From assembly GCF_024753135.1 (NCBI RefSeq), contig NZ_JANUGP010000001.1, positions 186,001 to 250,000 on the forward strand: a stretch of 64,000 nt of DNA. The letters run 5' to 3'. The position numbers and the translations under genes are program-made. Positions 50,190-61,039 of the stretch are shown in pieces. The notes below the pieces were generated by a model. It saw only the letters and a list, made by a program, of their open reading frames with translations, was not told the origin of the DNA and did not search any database. The stretch's first letter is position 1, and every line of letters begins with the position of its first letter. This stretch comes from Streptomyces pyxinicus (GTDB taxonomy: Bacteria > Actinomycetota > Actinomycetes > Streptomycetales > Streptomycetaceae).

Positions 50190-51113
50190 ATGGACACCAT
50201 GCGTGACCGTTTCGCACCCGTCGTCACCCGGCTGCTGGACGAGGACCCGCGGGTCGCCGTCCTCCTCGCCGAGATCGGCAAGGACGCCTTCGGCGAGGCC
50301 ATCGCCCGCCATCCCGACCGGGTCGTCAACGTCGGCATCCGCGAACAGCTCCTGGTCGGGGCCGCCGCCGGGATGGCGCTGACCGGGCTGCGGCCGGTCG
50401 TGCACACCTTCGCCAGCTTCCTCGTGGAACGGCCGTTCGAACAGGTCAAGCTGGACCTCGGGCACCAGGACACGGGCGCGGTCCTGGTGAGCGCCGCGGC
50501 CTCCTTCGACTGGCCGGCCGGGGGCTTCACCCACATGGCACCGGGCGACGTCGCCCTGCTGGACACGCTGGACGGCTGGACCGTGCACGTGCCGGGCCAT
50601 CCGGACGAGGCCGAGACCCTGCTGCGCCGCGCGGTCGCCGCGGGCGACGACAAGGTGTACGTACGGCTCTCCGTCCAGTCGAACCGGCAGGGCGCCGCCC
50701 TCGACGGCGAGCGCTTCCTGACCGTCCGCGAAGGCCGCTCGGGCGTCGTGGTCGCCGTCGGCCCGGTACTGGACGCCGTCCTCGCGGCCACCGAGGGCCT
50801 GGACACGACCGTCCTGTACGCGACGACCGTACGGCCCTTCGACGCGGCGGGGCTGCGCCGGGCCACGGAGGCGGCGGGCACCGACGTCGTGCTGGTCGAG
50901 CCGTATCTCGCGGGCACCTCCGTGGCCGCGGTGAACGACGCCCTGGCCGATGTGCCGCACCGGGTGCTGGGACTCGGCGTCGGCCGCCGTGAGCTGCGCC
51001 GGTACGGCACGTTCGAGGAGCACGCGGCCGCGCACGGTCTTGACGCCCACGGTCTGCGGGAGCGGATCGGCCGGTTCGCCGGCACGCCTCGGCGGGAGAG
51101 CGCGCGGGCCTGA
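50190..51113 (+). CDS. Transketolase, C-terminal (pyrimidine-binding) subunit
   Basis: 307 residues matching the second half of transketolase/DXS-type enzymes: VVNVGIREQLLVGAAAGMAL with the catalytic Glu, HTFASFLVERPFEQVKLDLG, and GFTHMAPGDVALL. ATG 50190 follows GGAAAGG; ATG 50199 is close behind. It lies 64 bp after the N-terminal subunit in the same operon. Confidence 0.88.
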   Translation: MDTMRDRFAPVVTRLLDEDPRVAVLLAEIGKDAFGEAIARHPDRVVNVGIREQLLVGAAAGMALTGLRPVVHTFASFLVERPFEQVKLDLGHQDTGAVLVSAAASFDWPAGGFTHMAPGDVALLDTLDGWTVHVPGHPDEAETLLRRAVAAGDDKVYVRLSVQSNRQGAALDGERFLTVREGRSGVVVAVGPVLDAVLAATEGLDTTVLYATTVRPFDAAGLRRATEAAGTDVVLVEPYLAGTSVAAVNDALADVPHRVLGLGVGRRELRRYGTFEEHAAAHGLDAHGLRERIGRFAGTPRRESARA

Positions 51114-51130
51114 GCACCGGGCGGGGAGGG

Positions 51131-52429
51131 TTACGGCGACTTGGCCGCGGGTACGCCCGGGTCGGCGCGGACCAGGCCGCGTACCGCCGGGAGGGCGAGG
51201 AGGGCCGCCGCCACCGCGACGCTGGTCACGGCGGACACCAGCAGTACGTGCCCGGCGCCGAGCGCGTCCGCCGCCGGGCCGGCGAGGGCCTGGCCGACCG
51301 GCATCATCGCGAGGGAGCCGGCGACGTCGTAGGCGTGGATGCGGTTGAGGACCTCGCCGGGGACCTGGGTCTGCACGCTGGTCGCCCACATGACCCCCCA
51401 GAACGACATCCCGGCGCCGGCCAGGGCGGCGCCGGCGGCCATGGCGGGGACGCCGAGGCCGGCGCCGACGGCGGCCGGGAAGCCGAAGAAGACGAAGAGG
51501 GAGACGGCGCCCGCCCGGAGCATGCGGCGTGGGCGGAGTCTGAGCGCGAGCAGTCCGCCCACGACGGTGCCCGCGCCGAGGGCGGAGTTGACCAGGCCGT
51601 AGGCGCGGGGGCCGTGCTGCCGCACGATCTCGGTGGCCACCAGCGGGACGGTCGGGCCGTAGACGGCGATCATGTACACGCACCAGACGGCGATGACGCT
51701 CCACAGCCAGGTGCGGGAGCGGAACTCCCGCCAGCCGTGCACCAGATCGGTGCGGAAGGCGCGCGTCCCGCGTCCGGTGACGGCGTGGCCGCCCGCTGGC
51801 GGCGGGGGCAGTCGGAGCAGCAGCAGGCAGCCGGCGCTGATCGCGTAGGTGGCCGCGTGTCCGGCGAACACCCCGCCGGGCGAGGCGAAGCCGACCAGCA
51901 GACCGGCGACGGCGGGCCCGGCGAGCTGCGCGGACGACTCGGCGACGCGGATGGCGCCGTTGGCGCCCTGGACGTCGGTGGCCAGCCGGGGCACGGTGCT
52001 GGCCACGCCGGGCTGGAAGACGGCGCCGGCCACGCCGTTGACGAGGCCGATCGCGCAGATCTGCCGGAGCACCACGTGCCCGGTGAAGAACAGGACCGCG
52101 GCGAGGGACTGGGTGCCGAGCCGCGCGAGATCGGCGCCGATCATCAGCCGCCGGGTGCTGAAGCGGTCGGCGATGACCCCGCCGAAGACGACGAGCGCGG
52201 CGAACGAGGCGGCCGCCGAGGCCATGGCGAGGCCGACCGCGCCCGCGCCGTACCCGTGTTGCAGCAGGCCCGCGGCGAGGGCGACGGGCAGCATGGTGTC
52301 GCCGAGGCGGGCCACGGCACGGGCGGCGAAGAAGAGCGTGAAGTCACGCGACCACACGGCCGGGGCGACACGCTCTCTCCCGAACGCGCTGGTGGCGACG
52401 GTGTCGCGCCGTGCTTCCGTGTCCGTCAT
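51131..52429 (-). CDS. MFS transporter (EntS/MFS_3-like)
   Basis: A 432-residue, twelve-helix major facilitator. It shows DFTLFFAARAVARLGDTMLP at helix 1, the loop motif GGVIADRFSTRRLMIGADL, and a central loop before TWLWSVIAVWCVYMIAVY. Members export enterobactin, macrolides and other drugs. It converges on the transketolase operon with only 17 bp between stops. The substrate is not known; a link to coelichelin export is possible but has no support here, since cchG/cchI are in the cluster. Confidence 0.85.
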   Translation of the reverse strand: MTDTEARRDTVATSAFGRERVAPAVWSRDFTLFFAARAVARLGDTMLPVALAAGLLQHGYGAGAVGLAMASAAASFAALVVFGGVIADRFSTRRLMIGADLARLGTQSLAAVLFFTGHVVLRQICAIGLVNGVAGAVFQPGVASTVPRLATDVQGANGAIRVAESSAQLAGPAVAGLLVGFASPGGVFAGHAATYAISAGCLLLLRLPPPPAGGHAVTGRGTRAFRTDLVHGWREFRSRTWLWSVIAVWCVYMIAVYGPTVPLVATEIVRQHGPRAYGLVNSALGAGTVVGGLLALRLRPRRMLRAGAVSLFVFFGFPAAVGAGLGVPAMAAGAALAGAGMSFWGVMWATSVQTQVPGEVLNRIHAYDVAGSLAMMPVGQALAGPAADALGAGHVLLVSAVTSVAVAAALLALPAVRGLVRADPGVPAAKSP

Positions 52430-52511
52430 CCCCGGTACTCCCCTCCCCTGCCGGCTCCCGCCGCACCGCGCGGGATCATGCCACGCGCCGCCCCACTCCG
52501 CCTCCCCCCTT

Positions 52512-52871
52512 TCACTCCCTGGACGGCGCCCCCAACTCCGGGTGGGATTCCAGGAGTCGAGGCGGAGCGGCCTGTCGCCAGGAGTCGGTGAGGATGTCCC
52601 GCAGCTCCGCTTCGTCGTCCAGCGCGGCGAGTCTCGCTCTCACCCACGCGAACTGCGCCTCGTGCCCGGCGATCCAGAACTTCTCCGGCTCGGCCAGCAC
52701 CAGTTCGTCCCGTTCCTCCTTGGGGCAGCGCACGGCGATGGACGTCTCTTCCTCGGGCACGGTCGCGAACATCTTCCCGGCCACCCGGAACGTCGGCATG
52801 TTCCACGCGACCTTCTCGGTGGTCTCCGGCAGGGACAGGGCGATACGGCGTACGTCTTCGGCATCCGGCAT
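52512..52871 (-). CDS. MmcQ/YjbR-family protein
   Basis: A 119-residue small protein of the CyaY-like YjbR fold: DVRRIALSLPETTEKVAWNM, FRVAGKMFATV, and REELRDILTDSWR-like ending. ATG 52871 is chosen; no clear ribosome site is seen. The family is often called DNA-binding, without firm function. Confidence 0.82.
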   Translation of the reverse strand: MPDAEDVRRIALSLPETTEKVAWNMPTFRVAGKMFATVPEEETSIAVRCPKEERDELVLAEPEKFWIAGHEAQFAWVRARLAALDDEAELRDILTDSWRQAAPPRLLESHPELGAPSRE

Positions 52872-53079
52872 GCCACGCACGGTAGCCGCTGCCACTGACA
52901 GTCACGCCACGGCGCTGAAGTACCGGGTGCCGGGACGCATTTCACCGGGCGGTGCAAGGGCGTAGCCGGGGAAGGTGCCGCTGTTCGGCTTGACCGGACG
53001 GGCCGGGCTGACGGTGTGCCTCTCTGGGGACGGCTCACTCCGCTGCGTACTGCCGGCTGACCCAGCGGCTACCGAAGCC

Positions 53080-53994
53080 TCACGCCTCCGCCGTCTCGTT
53101 CGCCGCCTCGTCGAGGGCCTGGAGTACCGGTCGGATCAGGGGGTGGTTCTCGGCTCCGCGGCGGACCGCGGCGAAGACGCGGCGGGTCGGGGCCACGCCG
53201 TCGACCGGGCGGACGACGACGCCGGACAGGTCCATGCCGCGCAGCGCGGAGCGGGGGACGAGGGCCACGCCGGCGTCGGCCGAGGCGAGCGCGACGACGG
53301 CGCGGAAGTCGTCGGAGGAGTGTTCGAGGCGGGGCTGGAAACCGGCGCTCTCGCAGGCCAGGACGACCACGTCGTGGCACGGGTTGCCGGGGTACGGCCC
53401 GATCCACGGGTCCTTGGCCAGTTCCGCGAGCGGGACCTCGGGGGCGTCGGCGAGCCGGTGCCCGACCGGAACCACGGCGTCGAACGGCTCGGCGTACAGC
53501 GGCACATGGGTGAGCCGGGGGTCGTCGGCGGCGGGAGCGCCCCGGTACTCGACGGCCACCGCCACGTCGACCTGGCGGTCCAGCACCATCGGCAGGCTGG
53601 CGTCGCCCTCGGCGTCCTGGACCCGGATGCCGATGCCGGGCGCGCGGGCCGCCAGGCGGGCCACGGCCGGGGCGACCACCTGGGCGATGCCGGTGGCGAA
53701 GGCGGCCACGGTGACCGTGCCCGCCTCGCCGGAACCGTAGGCGGCCAGTTCGGCCTCGGCCCGCTCCAGCTGGGCGAGGACCGCGTTGGTGTGGCCGAGC
53801 AGGATCTCGCCGGCCGGGGTGAGACGTACCCCCTTGGCGCCGCGCTCGACGAGGCGGTGGCCGGTCTCCTGCTCCAGGGCGGTGAGCTGCTGGGAGACGG
53901 CCGAGGGGGTCAGGTAGAGCGCGGCGGCCGCCGCCGTGACCGTGCGGTGGTCGGCCACCGCACGGAGGATGTGGAGCCGCCGTGCCTCGATCAT
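53080..53994 (-). CDS. LysR-family transcriptional regulator
   Basis: A 304-residue complete LysR protein. The N-terminal HTH has LHILRAVADHRTVTAAAAAL and LTPSAVSQQLTALEQETGHR. The effector domain has DVAVAVEYRGAP and AVVALASADAGVALVPRSAL. ATG 53994 lies 68 bp downstream of the kbl stop on the same strand, so it may be read from the tdh-kbl transcript or from its own promoter. The target is unknown; threonine catabolism is a reasonable guess only by proximity. Confidence 0.9.
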   Translation of the reverse strand: MIEARRLHILRAVADHRTVTAAAAALYLTPSAVSQQLTALEQETGHRLVERGAKGVRLTPAGEILLGHTNAVLAQLERAEAELAAYGSGEAGTVTVAAFATGIAQVVAPAVARLAARAPGIGIRVQDAEGDASLPMVLDRQVDVAVAVEYRGAPAADDPRLTHVPLYAEPFDAVVPVGHRLADAPEVPLAELAKDPWIGPYPGNPCHDVVVLACESAGFQPRLEHSSDDFRAVVALASADAGVALVPRSALRGMDLSGVVVRPVDGVAPTRRVFAAVRRGAENHPLIRPVLQALDEAANETAEA

Positions 53995-54062
53995 GGCTTG
54001 ATTATCCCAGGTACGGCGGCCTGGTCGGGACCCCGATCGCGGCGGCCGGGGTCCCGTTCCGG

Positions 54063-55262
<1,200 letters not shown>

Positions 55263-55315
55263 GAGGGGTTCTCCTGAAGGGGCTTGCGGGCGAGGGCGGT
55301 TGGGCGAAGTCCGAC

Positions 55316-56344
55316 TCACATGGTCCAGTCGAGGATGACCTTGCCGCCCGTGCCGCTCGCGGCGTCCGCGAAGGCCGCCTCGAAGTCGCGGTAGCCGTAA
55401 CGGCCGGTGATCACGGGGGTGAGGTCGAGGCCGCCCTCCAGCAGGACCGACATGGCGTACCAGGTCTCGAACATCTCCCGGCCGTAGATGCCCTTGATGG
55501 TGATCATCGAGGTGACGATCCGGGCCCAGTCGACGGGGAACTCCTGCGCCGGCAGGCCGAGCATCGCGATCCGGCCGCCGTGCGTCATGTTGGCGATCAT
55601 GTCCCGCATGGCCTCGGCCCGGCCGGACATCTCCAGGCCGATGTCGAAGCCCTCGCGCAGTCCCAGCTCCCGCTGGCCGTCGGCGATGGTGGTCTCGCCG
55701 ACGTTCAGGGCCAGGCTCGCGCCGATCTTGCGGGCGAGGGCGAGCCGGTCCTCGCTGACGTCGGTGATCACCACGTTGCGGGCACCGGCGTGCCGGGCCA
55801 CCGCGGCGGCCATCAGGCCGATCGGTCCGGCGCCGGTGATCAGCACGTCCTCGCCGACCAGCGGGAAGGACAGCGCGGTGTGCACGGCGTTGCCGAAGGG
55901 GTCGAAGATCGCGGCGACGTCGAGGTCCACCGGGACCCGGTGCACCCACACGTTGGACGCGGGCAGGGCGACGTACTCGGCGAAGGCGCCGTCGCGGCCC
56001 ACCCCGAGGCCGACGGTGGCCCGGCACAGGTGACGGCGGCCGGCCAGGCAGTTGCGGCACTTGCCGCACACCAGGTGGCCCTCCCCGCTGACCCGGTCTC
56101 CTATCCGGATCTCGGTCACGTCGCGCCCGGTCTCCACGACCTGTCCGACGAACTCGTGGCCGAGCACCAGCGGGGTGCTGATCGCCTGCTGCGCCCAGCC
56201 GTCCCAGGCCCGGATGTGCAGGTCGGTGCCGCAGATACCGGTCCGCATGACCTTGATCAGTACGTCCCCGGGACCGATCTCGGGCTCCGGGACGTCCGTC
56301 AGCCAGAGCCCGGGCTCCGCCTTCTCCTTGACCAGCGCCTTCAA
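55316..56344 (-). CDS. tdh: L-threonine 3-dehydrogenase
   Basis: A zinc- and NAD-dependent enzyme that oxidises threonine to 2-amino-3-oxobutyrate, handed to Kbl. The 342 residues match the family's usual ~341. Catalytic zinc Cys is in [17 protein letters not shown], the structural zinc site is [15 protein letters not shown], and the nucleotide motif is [18 protein letters not shown] 56344 is chosen over an upstream GTG/ATG because AGGAG lies seven bases before it and the product then starts [15 protein letters not shown], as in homologues. Confidence 0.96.
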   Translation of the reverse strand: MKALVKEKAEPGLWLTDVPEPEIGPGDVLIKVMRTGICGTDLHIRAWDGWAQQAISTPLVLGHEFVGQVVETGRDVTEIRIGDRVSGEGHLVCGKCRNCLAGRRHLCRATVGLGVGRDGAFAEYVALPASNVWVHRVPVDLDVAAIFDPFGNAVHTALSFPLVGEDVLITGAGPIGLMAAAVARHAGARNVVITDVSEDRLALARKIGASLALNVGETTIADGQRELGLREGFDIGLEMSGRAEAMRDMIANMTHGGRIAMLGLPAQEFPVDWARIVTSMITIKGIYGREMFETWYAMSVLLEGGLDLTPVITGRYGYRDFEAAFADAASGTGGKVILDWTM

Positions 56345-56516
56345 GCTGTGGCTCCTGTGGGTGAGGTCCCGGCCCGCGGGCATGCCGAAGCGGCCCGCAC
56401 CGGGTCAGAGGGGTGGAATCACCCTGCAATCTGCCGTATGCGCGGGCCGGAATCCATCGACCTTTTCTTAACCGGCGCCTCAGCTTTCCTACATACCCCC
56501 GAACGGCCCAGCCGCC

Positions 56517-57092
56517 TCACGGTGACAGCCCGTCCTCCGCGCCGCGTTCGAGGCGTCCGACGAGTTCGGCGGCCAGCGCCTTGACGGTCTCCAGGGCCGC
56601 GCGCCCCCACACCCGGGGCTCGGTGTCCATGGCGCACACGGTGCCGAGCACCATGCCGGAGCTGTCGGTCAGCGGGGCGCCGAGATAGGCGTGGATGCCG
56701 TACTCGTCGACGACCGGGTTGCCGGCGAAGCGCGGGTAGTCGCGCACGTCCTCCAGGACGAGGGCCTTGCGGCGGACCACCACATGGGGGCAGAACCCGT
56801 GATCGCGCGGCAGCGTCCGGCCCAGGCGGGCGGCGCTGCCGTCCTCCCGGACGAACGGCGCGACGGGCGGGACGCACAGCCCCGCGAAGAACTGCCGGTC
56901 CTCGCCGACGAAGTCGACCATGGCGTACGGCGCCCCGGTGTGCCCGGCCAGGTGCCGGGCGACCACGTCGAGCGCGGGGTCGGGCCGGTCCGCGAGGCCG
57001 AGCCGCCGCAGCCGCTCCGCACGCGCGGGGGCCTCCTTGTCCTCGGGCGTGAGCAGCAGTCCCCGGACGCGCCGGGGCGGCTCATAGCTCAT
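56517..57092 (-). CDS. GAF-domain protein at the end of the conservon operon
   Basis: A 191-residue single GAF domain: AGHTGAPYAMVDFVGEDRQF, RDHGFCPHVVVRRKALVLED, and YLGAPLTDSSGMVLGTVCAM. GAF domains bind small ligands or haem/FeS in sensors. No output domain is present. It lies 72 bp downstream of cvnD on the same strand and probably belongs to the conservon transcript. The ligand is unknown. Confidence 0.85.
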   Translation of the reverse strand: MSYEPPRRVRGLLLTPEDKEAPARAERLRRLGLADRPDPALDVVARHLAGHTGAPYAMVDFVGEDRQFFAGLCVPPVAPFVREDGSAARLGRTLPRDHGFCPHVVVRRKALVLEDVRDYPRFAGNPVVDEYGIHAYLGAPLTDSSGMVLGTVCAMDTEPRVWGRAALETVKALAAELVGRLERGAEDGLSP

Positions 57093-57164
57093 GGCCGGGC
57101 TCCGTCGCGGTGGACGTACCTCATGTGGGGGCTCCGTGGGCGGTAGGGCGGTAGGGCGGCGGGA

Positions 57165-57764
57165 TCAGAGGGGGGCGCCACGGCTGGGTGCCGGTTCGGG
57201 GACGTGGGACAGGAGGTAGCGGACCAGGGTGAGCAGGGTCTGCACGCCGGAGCTGGAGATCCGGGCGTCGCAGCGGACGACCGGGACCCCCGGGTCGAGG
57301 TCGATGGCGGCCCGCACCTCGTCGGGGTCGTAGCGGAAGCCGCCGTCGAACTCGTTGACGGCGACGATGAAGGCCAGCCCGCGTTCCTCGAAGAAGTCCA
57401 CGGCGGCGAAGCAGTCCTGGAGCCGCCGGGTGTCGGCGAGGATCACCGCGCCGAGCGCGCCCTCGGACAGCTCGTCCCACATGAACCAGAACCGCTCCTG
57501 GCCAGGTGTGCCGAAGAGGTACAGCACGTGTTCCGGATCGAGGGTGATCCGGCCGAAGTCCATGGCGACCGTGGTCTCCATCTTGTTCTCGATGCCGTCG
57601 AGGTTGTCCGTGCCGACGCCGACCGTGGTGAGCAGCTCCTCCGTGCTGAGCGGCGCGATCTCGCTGACCGCGCCCACGAAGGTGGTCTTGCCGACGCCGA
57701 ATCCGCCCGCCACAAGGATCTTGAGCGCAGTGGGGAACGGGTCAGAGCTGTCGTCGTAGTCCAT
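57165..57764 (-). CDS. cvnD: Conservon small GTPase-like protein (CvnD)
   Basis: A 199-residue Ras-like ATP/GTP-binding protein: P-loop VAGGFGVGKTTFVGAVSE, switch region YLFGTPGQERFWFMWDELSE (DxxG replaced by FGTPGQE), and base-recognition FIVAVNEFDGG (N-x-F-D in place of NKxD). The start overlaps the cvnC stop by 23 bases. In S. coelicolor conservons the A-D proteins form a membrane complex likened to eukaryotic G-protein systems. Confidence 0.92.
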   Translation of the reverse strand: MDYDDSSDPFPTALKILVAGGFGVGKTTFVGAVSEIAPLSTEELLTTVGVGTDNLDGIENKMETTVAMDFGRITLDPEHVLYLFGTPGQERFWFMWDELSEGALGAVILADTRRLQDCFAAVDFFEERGLAFIVAVNEFDGGFRYDPDEVRAAIDLDPGVPVVRCDARISSSGVQTLLTLVRYLLSHVPEPAPSRGAPL

Positions 57765-58119
57765 CGAGCACTGCCTCCAGCAGGGACCGGTCAGTGGGTG
57801 TGTGGTGGAACGCGGGCGGCTTGGTGGTCAGCGCTCCGCAGTCGACCAGGTCCGAGAGCAACACCTTGGTGACCACTGCGGGCAGTTTCAGCTGAGCGGC
57901 GATCTCGGCCACCGAGACGGGTCCCCGGCACAGGTCGAGCGCCTGCGCGTGCTCGGGCCCGAGGTAGCCGAGCGGGGTCACCCCGGTGGCCATGACCTGC
58001 GACATCAGGTCGAGGGCGATGCTCGGCTCGGTACGCCCGTTGCTGACCGTGAACGGGCGCACCAGCCGGCCGGCCGCGTCGTCCAGCCAAGGCCCGTCAC
58101 CGGCTGTCGCCACCCTCAA
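57742..58119 (-). CDS. cvnC: Conservon DUF742 protein (CvnC)
   Basis: 125 residues of the DUF742 family: RLVRPFTVSNGRTEPS, LDLMSQVMATG, and a winged-helix-like SVAEIAAQLKLPAVVTKVLL ending in LLEAVLDGLRRQL. The TTG start overlaps the cvnB stop as TTGA. GTG 58113 is a possible alternative. Confidence 0.92.
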   Translation of the reverse strand: MRVATAGDGPWLDDAAGRLVRPFTVSNGRTEPSIALDLMSQVMATGVTPLGYLGPEHAQALDLCRGPVSVAEIAAQLKLPAVVTKVLLSDLVDCGALTTKPPAFHHTPTDRSLLEAVLDGLRRQL

Positions 58120-58550
58120 GGCCTCGTCGCCGACGGCTCGGCGGCGTGCTGCCGGGGCGCGGTGACGAGGTACGGGCGGACGCTCTTGACCAGCATCGAC
58201 ATCTCGTAACCGAGCACGGCGGCGTCGGCTTCGCGGCCGGCCAGTACGGCCAGACAGGTGCCGGAACCGGCCGTGGTGACGAACAGCAGGGTCGAGTCGA
58301 GTTCGACGACGACCTGCCGGACGTCCCCGCCGTCCCCGAACCGGACGCCCGCGCTACGGCCGAGCGAGTACAGCCCGGAGGCCAGGGCGGCCATGTGGTC
58401 GGCGCTGTCGGCGTCGAGACCGTGCACGGCCTTCACCAGCCCGTCGCACGACAGGAGCACCGCGCTGCCCGTGTGCGGTACGCGCTGCACGAGGCCGCTC
58501 AACAGCCAGTCGAGGTCGGACGCGTGGGCGGTCGGCGCATCGCTCGCCAT
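58116..58550 (-). CDS. cvnB: Conservon roadblock/LC7 protein (CvnB)
   Basis: A 144-residue roadblock/LC7 fold: DLDWLLSGLVQRVPHTGSAV, LLSCDGLVKAVHGLDADSAD, and MAALASGLYSLGRSAG. Roadblock proteins act as regulators of small GTPases, consistent with pairing to CvnD. ATG 58550 follows AAGGAG. It lies 108 bp after cvnA. Confidence 0.93.
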   Translation of the reverse strand: MASDAPTAHASDLDWLLSGLVQRVPHTGSAVLLSCDGLVKAVHGLDADSADHMAALASGLYSLGRSAGVRFGDGGDVRQVVVELDSTLLFVTTAGSGTCLAVLAGREADAAVLGYEMSMLVKSVRPYLVTAPRQHAAEPSATRP

Positions 58551-58658
58551 GGTGGATCGACTCCTTGGGGTGGCAGATCTACTGAAGCGCGGGTGGGGGG
58601 ACATGCGGAGGGGCGTACGGGTGGTCGGGGCGGTGGGTGGTGGCTACGACGGCTGCGG

Positions 58659-60626
58659 TCAGCCGGCCGGGGCACTCCCGTCGGTGCGGCCGGGGCGGTG
58701 GCTGCCGTCGGGGACGGGGGCGTGCGCGGGGAGTATGGGGGGCGGGGACGGGTGATCCGAGGGCATGCCGGTGTGCCCGGGTCCCGTGCCGGTGCCGCTG
58801 AGGTGCCACGAGCCCGTGTGCGTCGGCTCCATGTGACCGGAGCCCATGTACTGCGGCTCGTTCCCGGCGCTCGTCTCCAACTGCTGTTGCGCCTCCGCGA
58901 GTCCGATGCCGCGCTGGAAGGCGGCCATCAGACCGGGATCGTGGCCCGCGACGCCGCCGCTGTCCTGGCGCGGGGCCGGACCGCCGCGCAGTTGCGGTAC
59001 GAGGTGCTCCTGGGCGCGGCGGCGCGGCAGTCGGGGCTTGTCGATGGTGCCGCGCACGGTCTCGGCGCGCGGAGTGGGCAGGACGCCCGCGTGCGCCTCG
59101 ACCGCGGCCCGGTCCTCGGCCCGGACGCCGGGTACGGCCTCGGCCGGGGTCGGCCGCGTCCCCTGGGCGCCGCGCACCGGGAGCGGTGGCGGCGCGGCAC
59201 TGCCCCGGTCACCGCCCGCGCCGCCGGACGCGCGGGGGCCGGCACCGGTGCCGGCGTCGCGCCGCTCGCCCTCGTCCGGGGTACGGCGTCGTCGTCCGGT
59301 TCCCTGAACACCGCCTGTACCGGACTCTGGCCGAACTCCCGGAACCGGGGCGGGGGGCGCGGCGGCGACCGGGGCCACCGGAGCCTGCCGGGGCTCCGTC
59401 ACGGGCGCCGTCTCCTGCGGCGGTGCCCCCAGCAGCGGCTGGGGCACGACGAGGACGGCCTGCACTCCCCCGTAGATGTTGGTCCCCAGCCGCACGCTGA
59501 TGCCGTGGCGGCGGGCGAGCTGCGAGACGACGTAGAGGCCGATCCGCCCGTCCGCCAGCAGGCTGGCCACGTTGACCTGGTCGGGGTCGGCGAGCAGGGC
59601 GTTCATCCGGTGCTGCTCGGCGACGGGCATGCCGAGTCCGCGGTCCTCGACCTCGACGGCGAGGCCCGAGGTGACGATGCCGGCGCGGAGCAGCACCTGC
59701 GTCTGCGGGGCGGAGAACACCGTGGCGTTCTCGACCAGTTCGGCGAGCAGGTGGATGACGTCGGCGACAGCGTGGCCGCGCAGTTCGCCGTCGACGGGCG
59801 GGACCAGCTTCACCCGGGAGTACTGCTCGACCTCGGCGATGGCGGAGCGCAGCACCTCGGTCATGCTGACCGGGTTGCTCCACTGGCGCCGGGAGACGGC
59901 GCCGCCGAGCACGGCGAGGTTCTCGGCGTGCCGCCGGATGCGGGTGGCGAGGTGATCGACGTGGAAGAGGCCCTTGAGCAGGTCGGGGTCCTCGATCTCG
60001 TTCTCCAGCTCGTCCAGCGTCGAGATCTCGCGGTGCACGAGGGACTGGAGCCGGCGCGCGAGGTTGACGAAGACCTCCAGCTTCTGTTCGCTGCCCGCCT
60101 GGCTGGAGAGCTGGGCGGCGCGCACGACGGCGGTGACGGCGCCGTCGTGGGCGCGGGCCAGGTCGGCGGCGAGCAGTTCGAAGTCGTCGGCGTCCTCGGG
60201 CGGGCGGCGGCGCGCGGAGCGCTGCGGCGGGCTCTCGCCCTGGCGCAGCGCGTCGACCAGGGCGTGCAGGTCGGCCGCGTCACGGGCGGTGGTACGGCGC
60301 AGCGCGTCGACCCGTTCGGTGACGGAGCGGGCGGCGCGGTCGGCGGCGACGGCCGCGATCAGGATGCCCGCGACGGCCACGGCGACCGCTCCGGCGAGGA
60401 CGGCCCACAGGGTGGGTCCGGTGTGTCCGCCGGTGGAGCGGATGCTGACGAGCACGGCGGCCGTGGCACCGAGCGCGACGGCGAGGGGCGGCAGCACCGC
60501 GAGCCGTAGGAGCTGGGGCCGTATGTGGGTCTCGGGCAGTGCGGGAGCGGGTCGGGCGACCGGTCGCCCGTGCCGTCCGCCCTCGCGGCGGTCGGCGCGG
60601 GCGGCCGGTGCTCGGAGGTGAGACAT
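58659..60626 (-). CDS. cvnA: Conservon sensor kinase-like protein (CvnA)
   Basis: A 655-residue membrane protein. Two N-terminal helices (LAVLPPLAVALGATAAVLVS and [20 protein letters not shown]) flank a very short outside loop. Then come a helical dimerisation region and an HATPase-type domain: LLAELVENATVFSAPQTQV, EVEDRGLGMPVAEQHRMNAL, and DGRIGLYVVSQLARRHG. A ~240-residue Pro/Gly/Arg-rich tail follows. No clear phospho-acceptor H-box is visible, as in other CvnA proteins. It heads the cvnABCD operon. Confidence 0.92.
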   Translation of the reverse strand: MSHLRAPAARADRREGGRHGRPVARPAPALPETHIRPQLLRLAVLPPLAVALGATAAVLVSIRSTGGHTGPTLWAVLAGAVAVAVAGILIAAVAADRAARSVTERVDALRRTTARDAADLHALVDALRQGESPPQRSARRRPPEDADDFELLAADLARAHDGAVTAVVRAAQLSSQAGSEQKLEVFVNLARRLQSLVHREISTLDELENEIEDPDLLKGLFHVDHLATRIRRHAENLAVLGGAVSRRQWSNPVSMTEVLRSAIAEVEQYSRVKLVPPVDGELRGHAVADVIHLLAELVENATVFSAPQTQVLLRAGIVTSGLAVEVEDRGLGMPVAEQHRMNALLADPDQVNVASLLADGRIGLYVVSQLARRHGISVRLGTNIYGGVQAVLVVPQPLLGAPPQETAPVTEPRQAPVAPVAAAPPAPVPGVRPESGTGGVQGTGRRRRTPDEGERRDAGTGAGPRASGGAGGDRGSAAPPPLPVRGAQGTRPTPAEAVPGVRAEDRAAVEAHAGVLPTPRAETVRGTIDKPRLPRRRAQEHLVPQLRGGPAPRQDSGGVAGHDPGLMAAFQRGIGLAEAQQQLETSAGNEPQYMGSGHMEPTHTGSWHLSGTGTGPGHTGMPSDHPSPPPILPAHAPVPDGSHRPGRTDGSAPAG

Positions 60627-61039
60627 CTGCGTCCTCGTACTGGTCCGTCGGGCCTGGGATGTGTCGCGCAGTGCGGCGCGCGGACACTCACAGTAGTTGC
60701 CCGCGCATCATGTGCGGTGGGCAGTTGACAAAGTCCCGCGCACAGCGTCCCGCTCTGGTATGAACCCTCGTACGACAGTCCGACGACTCGGCCGTCCGGG
60801 CGCACCCGTTCCGAAAAAGACCGAAACAGCCTGGTCGAAACCGGTCGCAAAACGAAAAGGGGCGGGCGCAGGGTCATCTTTCACGAGACCCACACACCCG
60901 CCCGATTTCCGACGGTTGTCCGCCCGCGCACGCGCGCCGGGGACGGAACTGCCGACCATGCCTCCCGACCACGAGGGTCACGGAGCGTATCGGCCTTGGC
61001 CTTGGCTCGGCGGCCTCGCCGAGCCGAGGGGCGCGACTG
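60627..61039. other. 413-bp gap between cvnA and the metallo-hydrolase gene
   Basis: It should hold the cvnA promoter (minus strand), but I cannot fix its elements. A short A-rich stretch (gtcgcaaaacgaaaaggggc, about 60842-60861) stands out against the GC-rich surroundings. No convincing gene is present. Confidence 0.4.
61004..61025 (-). terminator. Terminator downstream of the metallo-hydrolase gene
   Basis: A perfect 9-bp inverted repeat (ggctcggcg / cgccgagcc, four-base loop) lies 15 bp past the stop. Confidence 0.6.

Noticed and set aside
51131..52429. MFS transporter as part of the siderophore system
   Set aside because: The fold resembles EntS-type exporters, but it is 8 kb away beyond the element, has no iron box that I can see, and export is already accounted for by CchG/CchI.
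60708..60959. 83-codon minus-strand open frame in the gap upstream of cvnA
   Set aside because: No ribosome site, no recognisable family and mixed composition; insufficient support for a gene.
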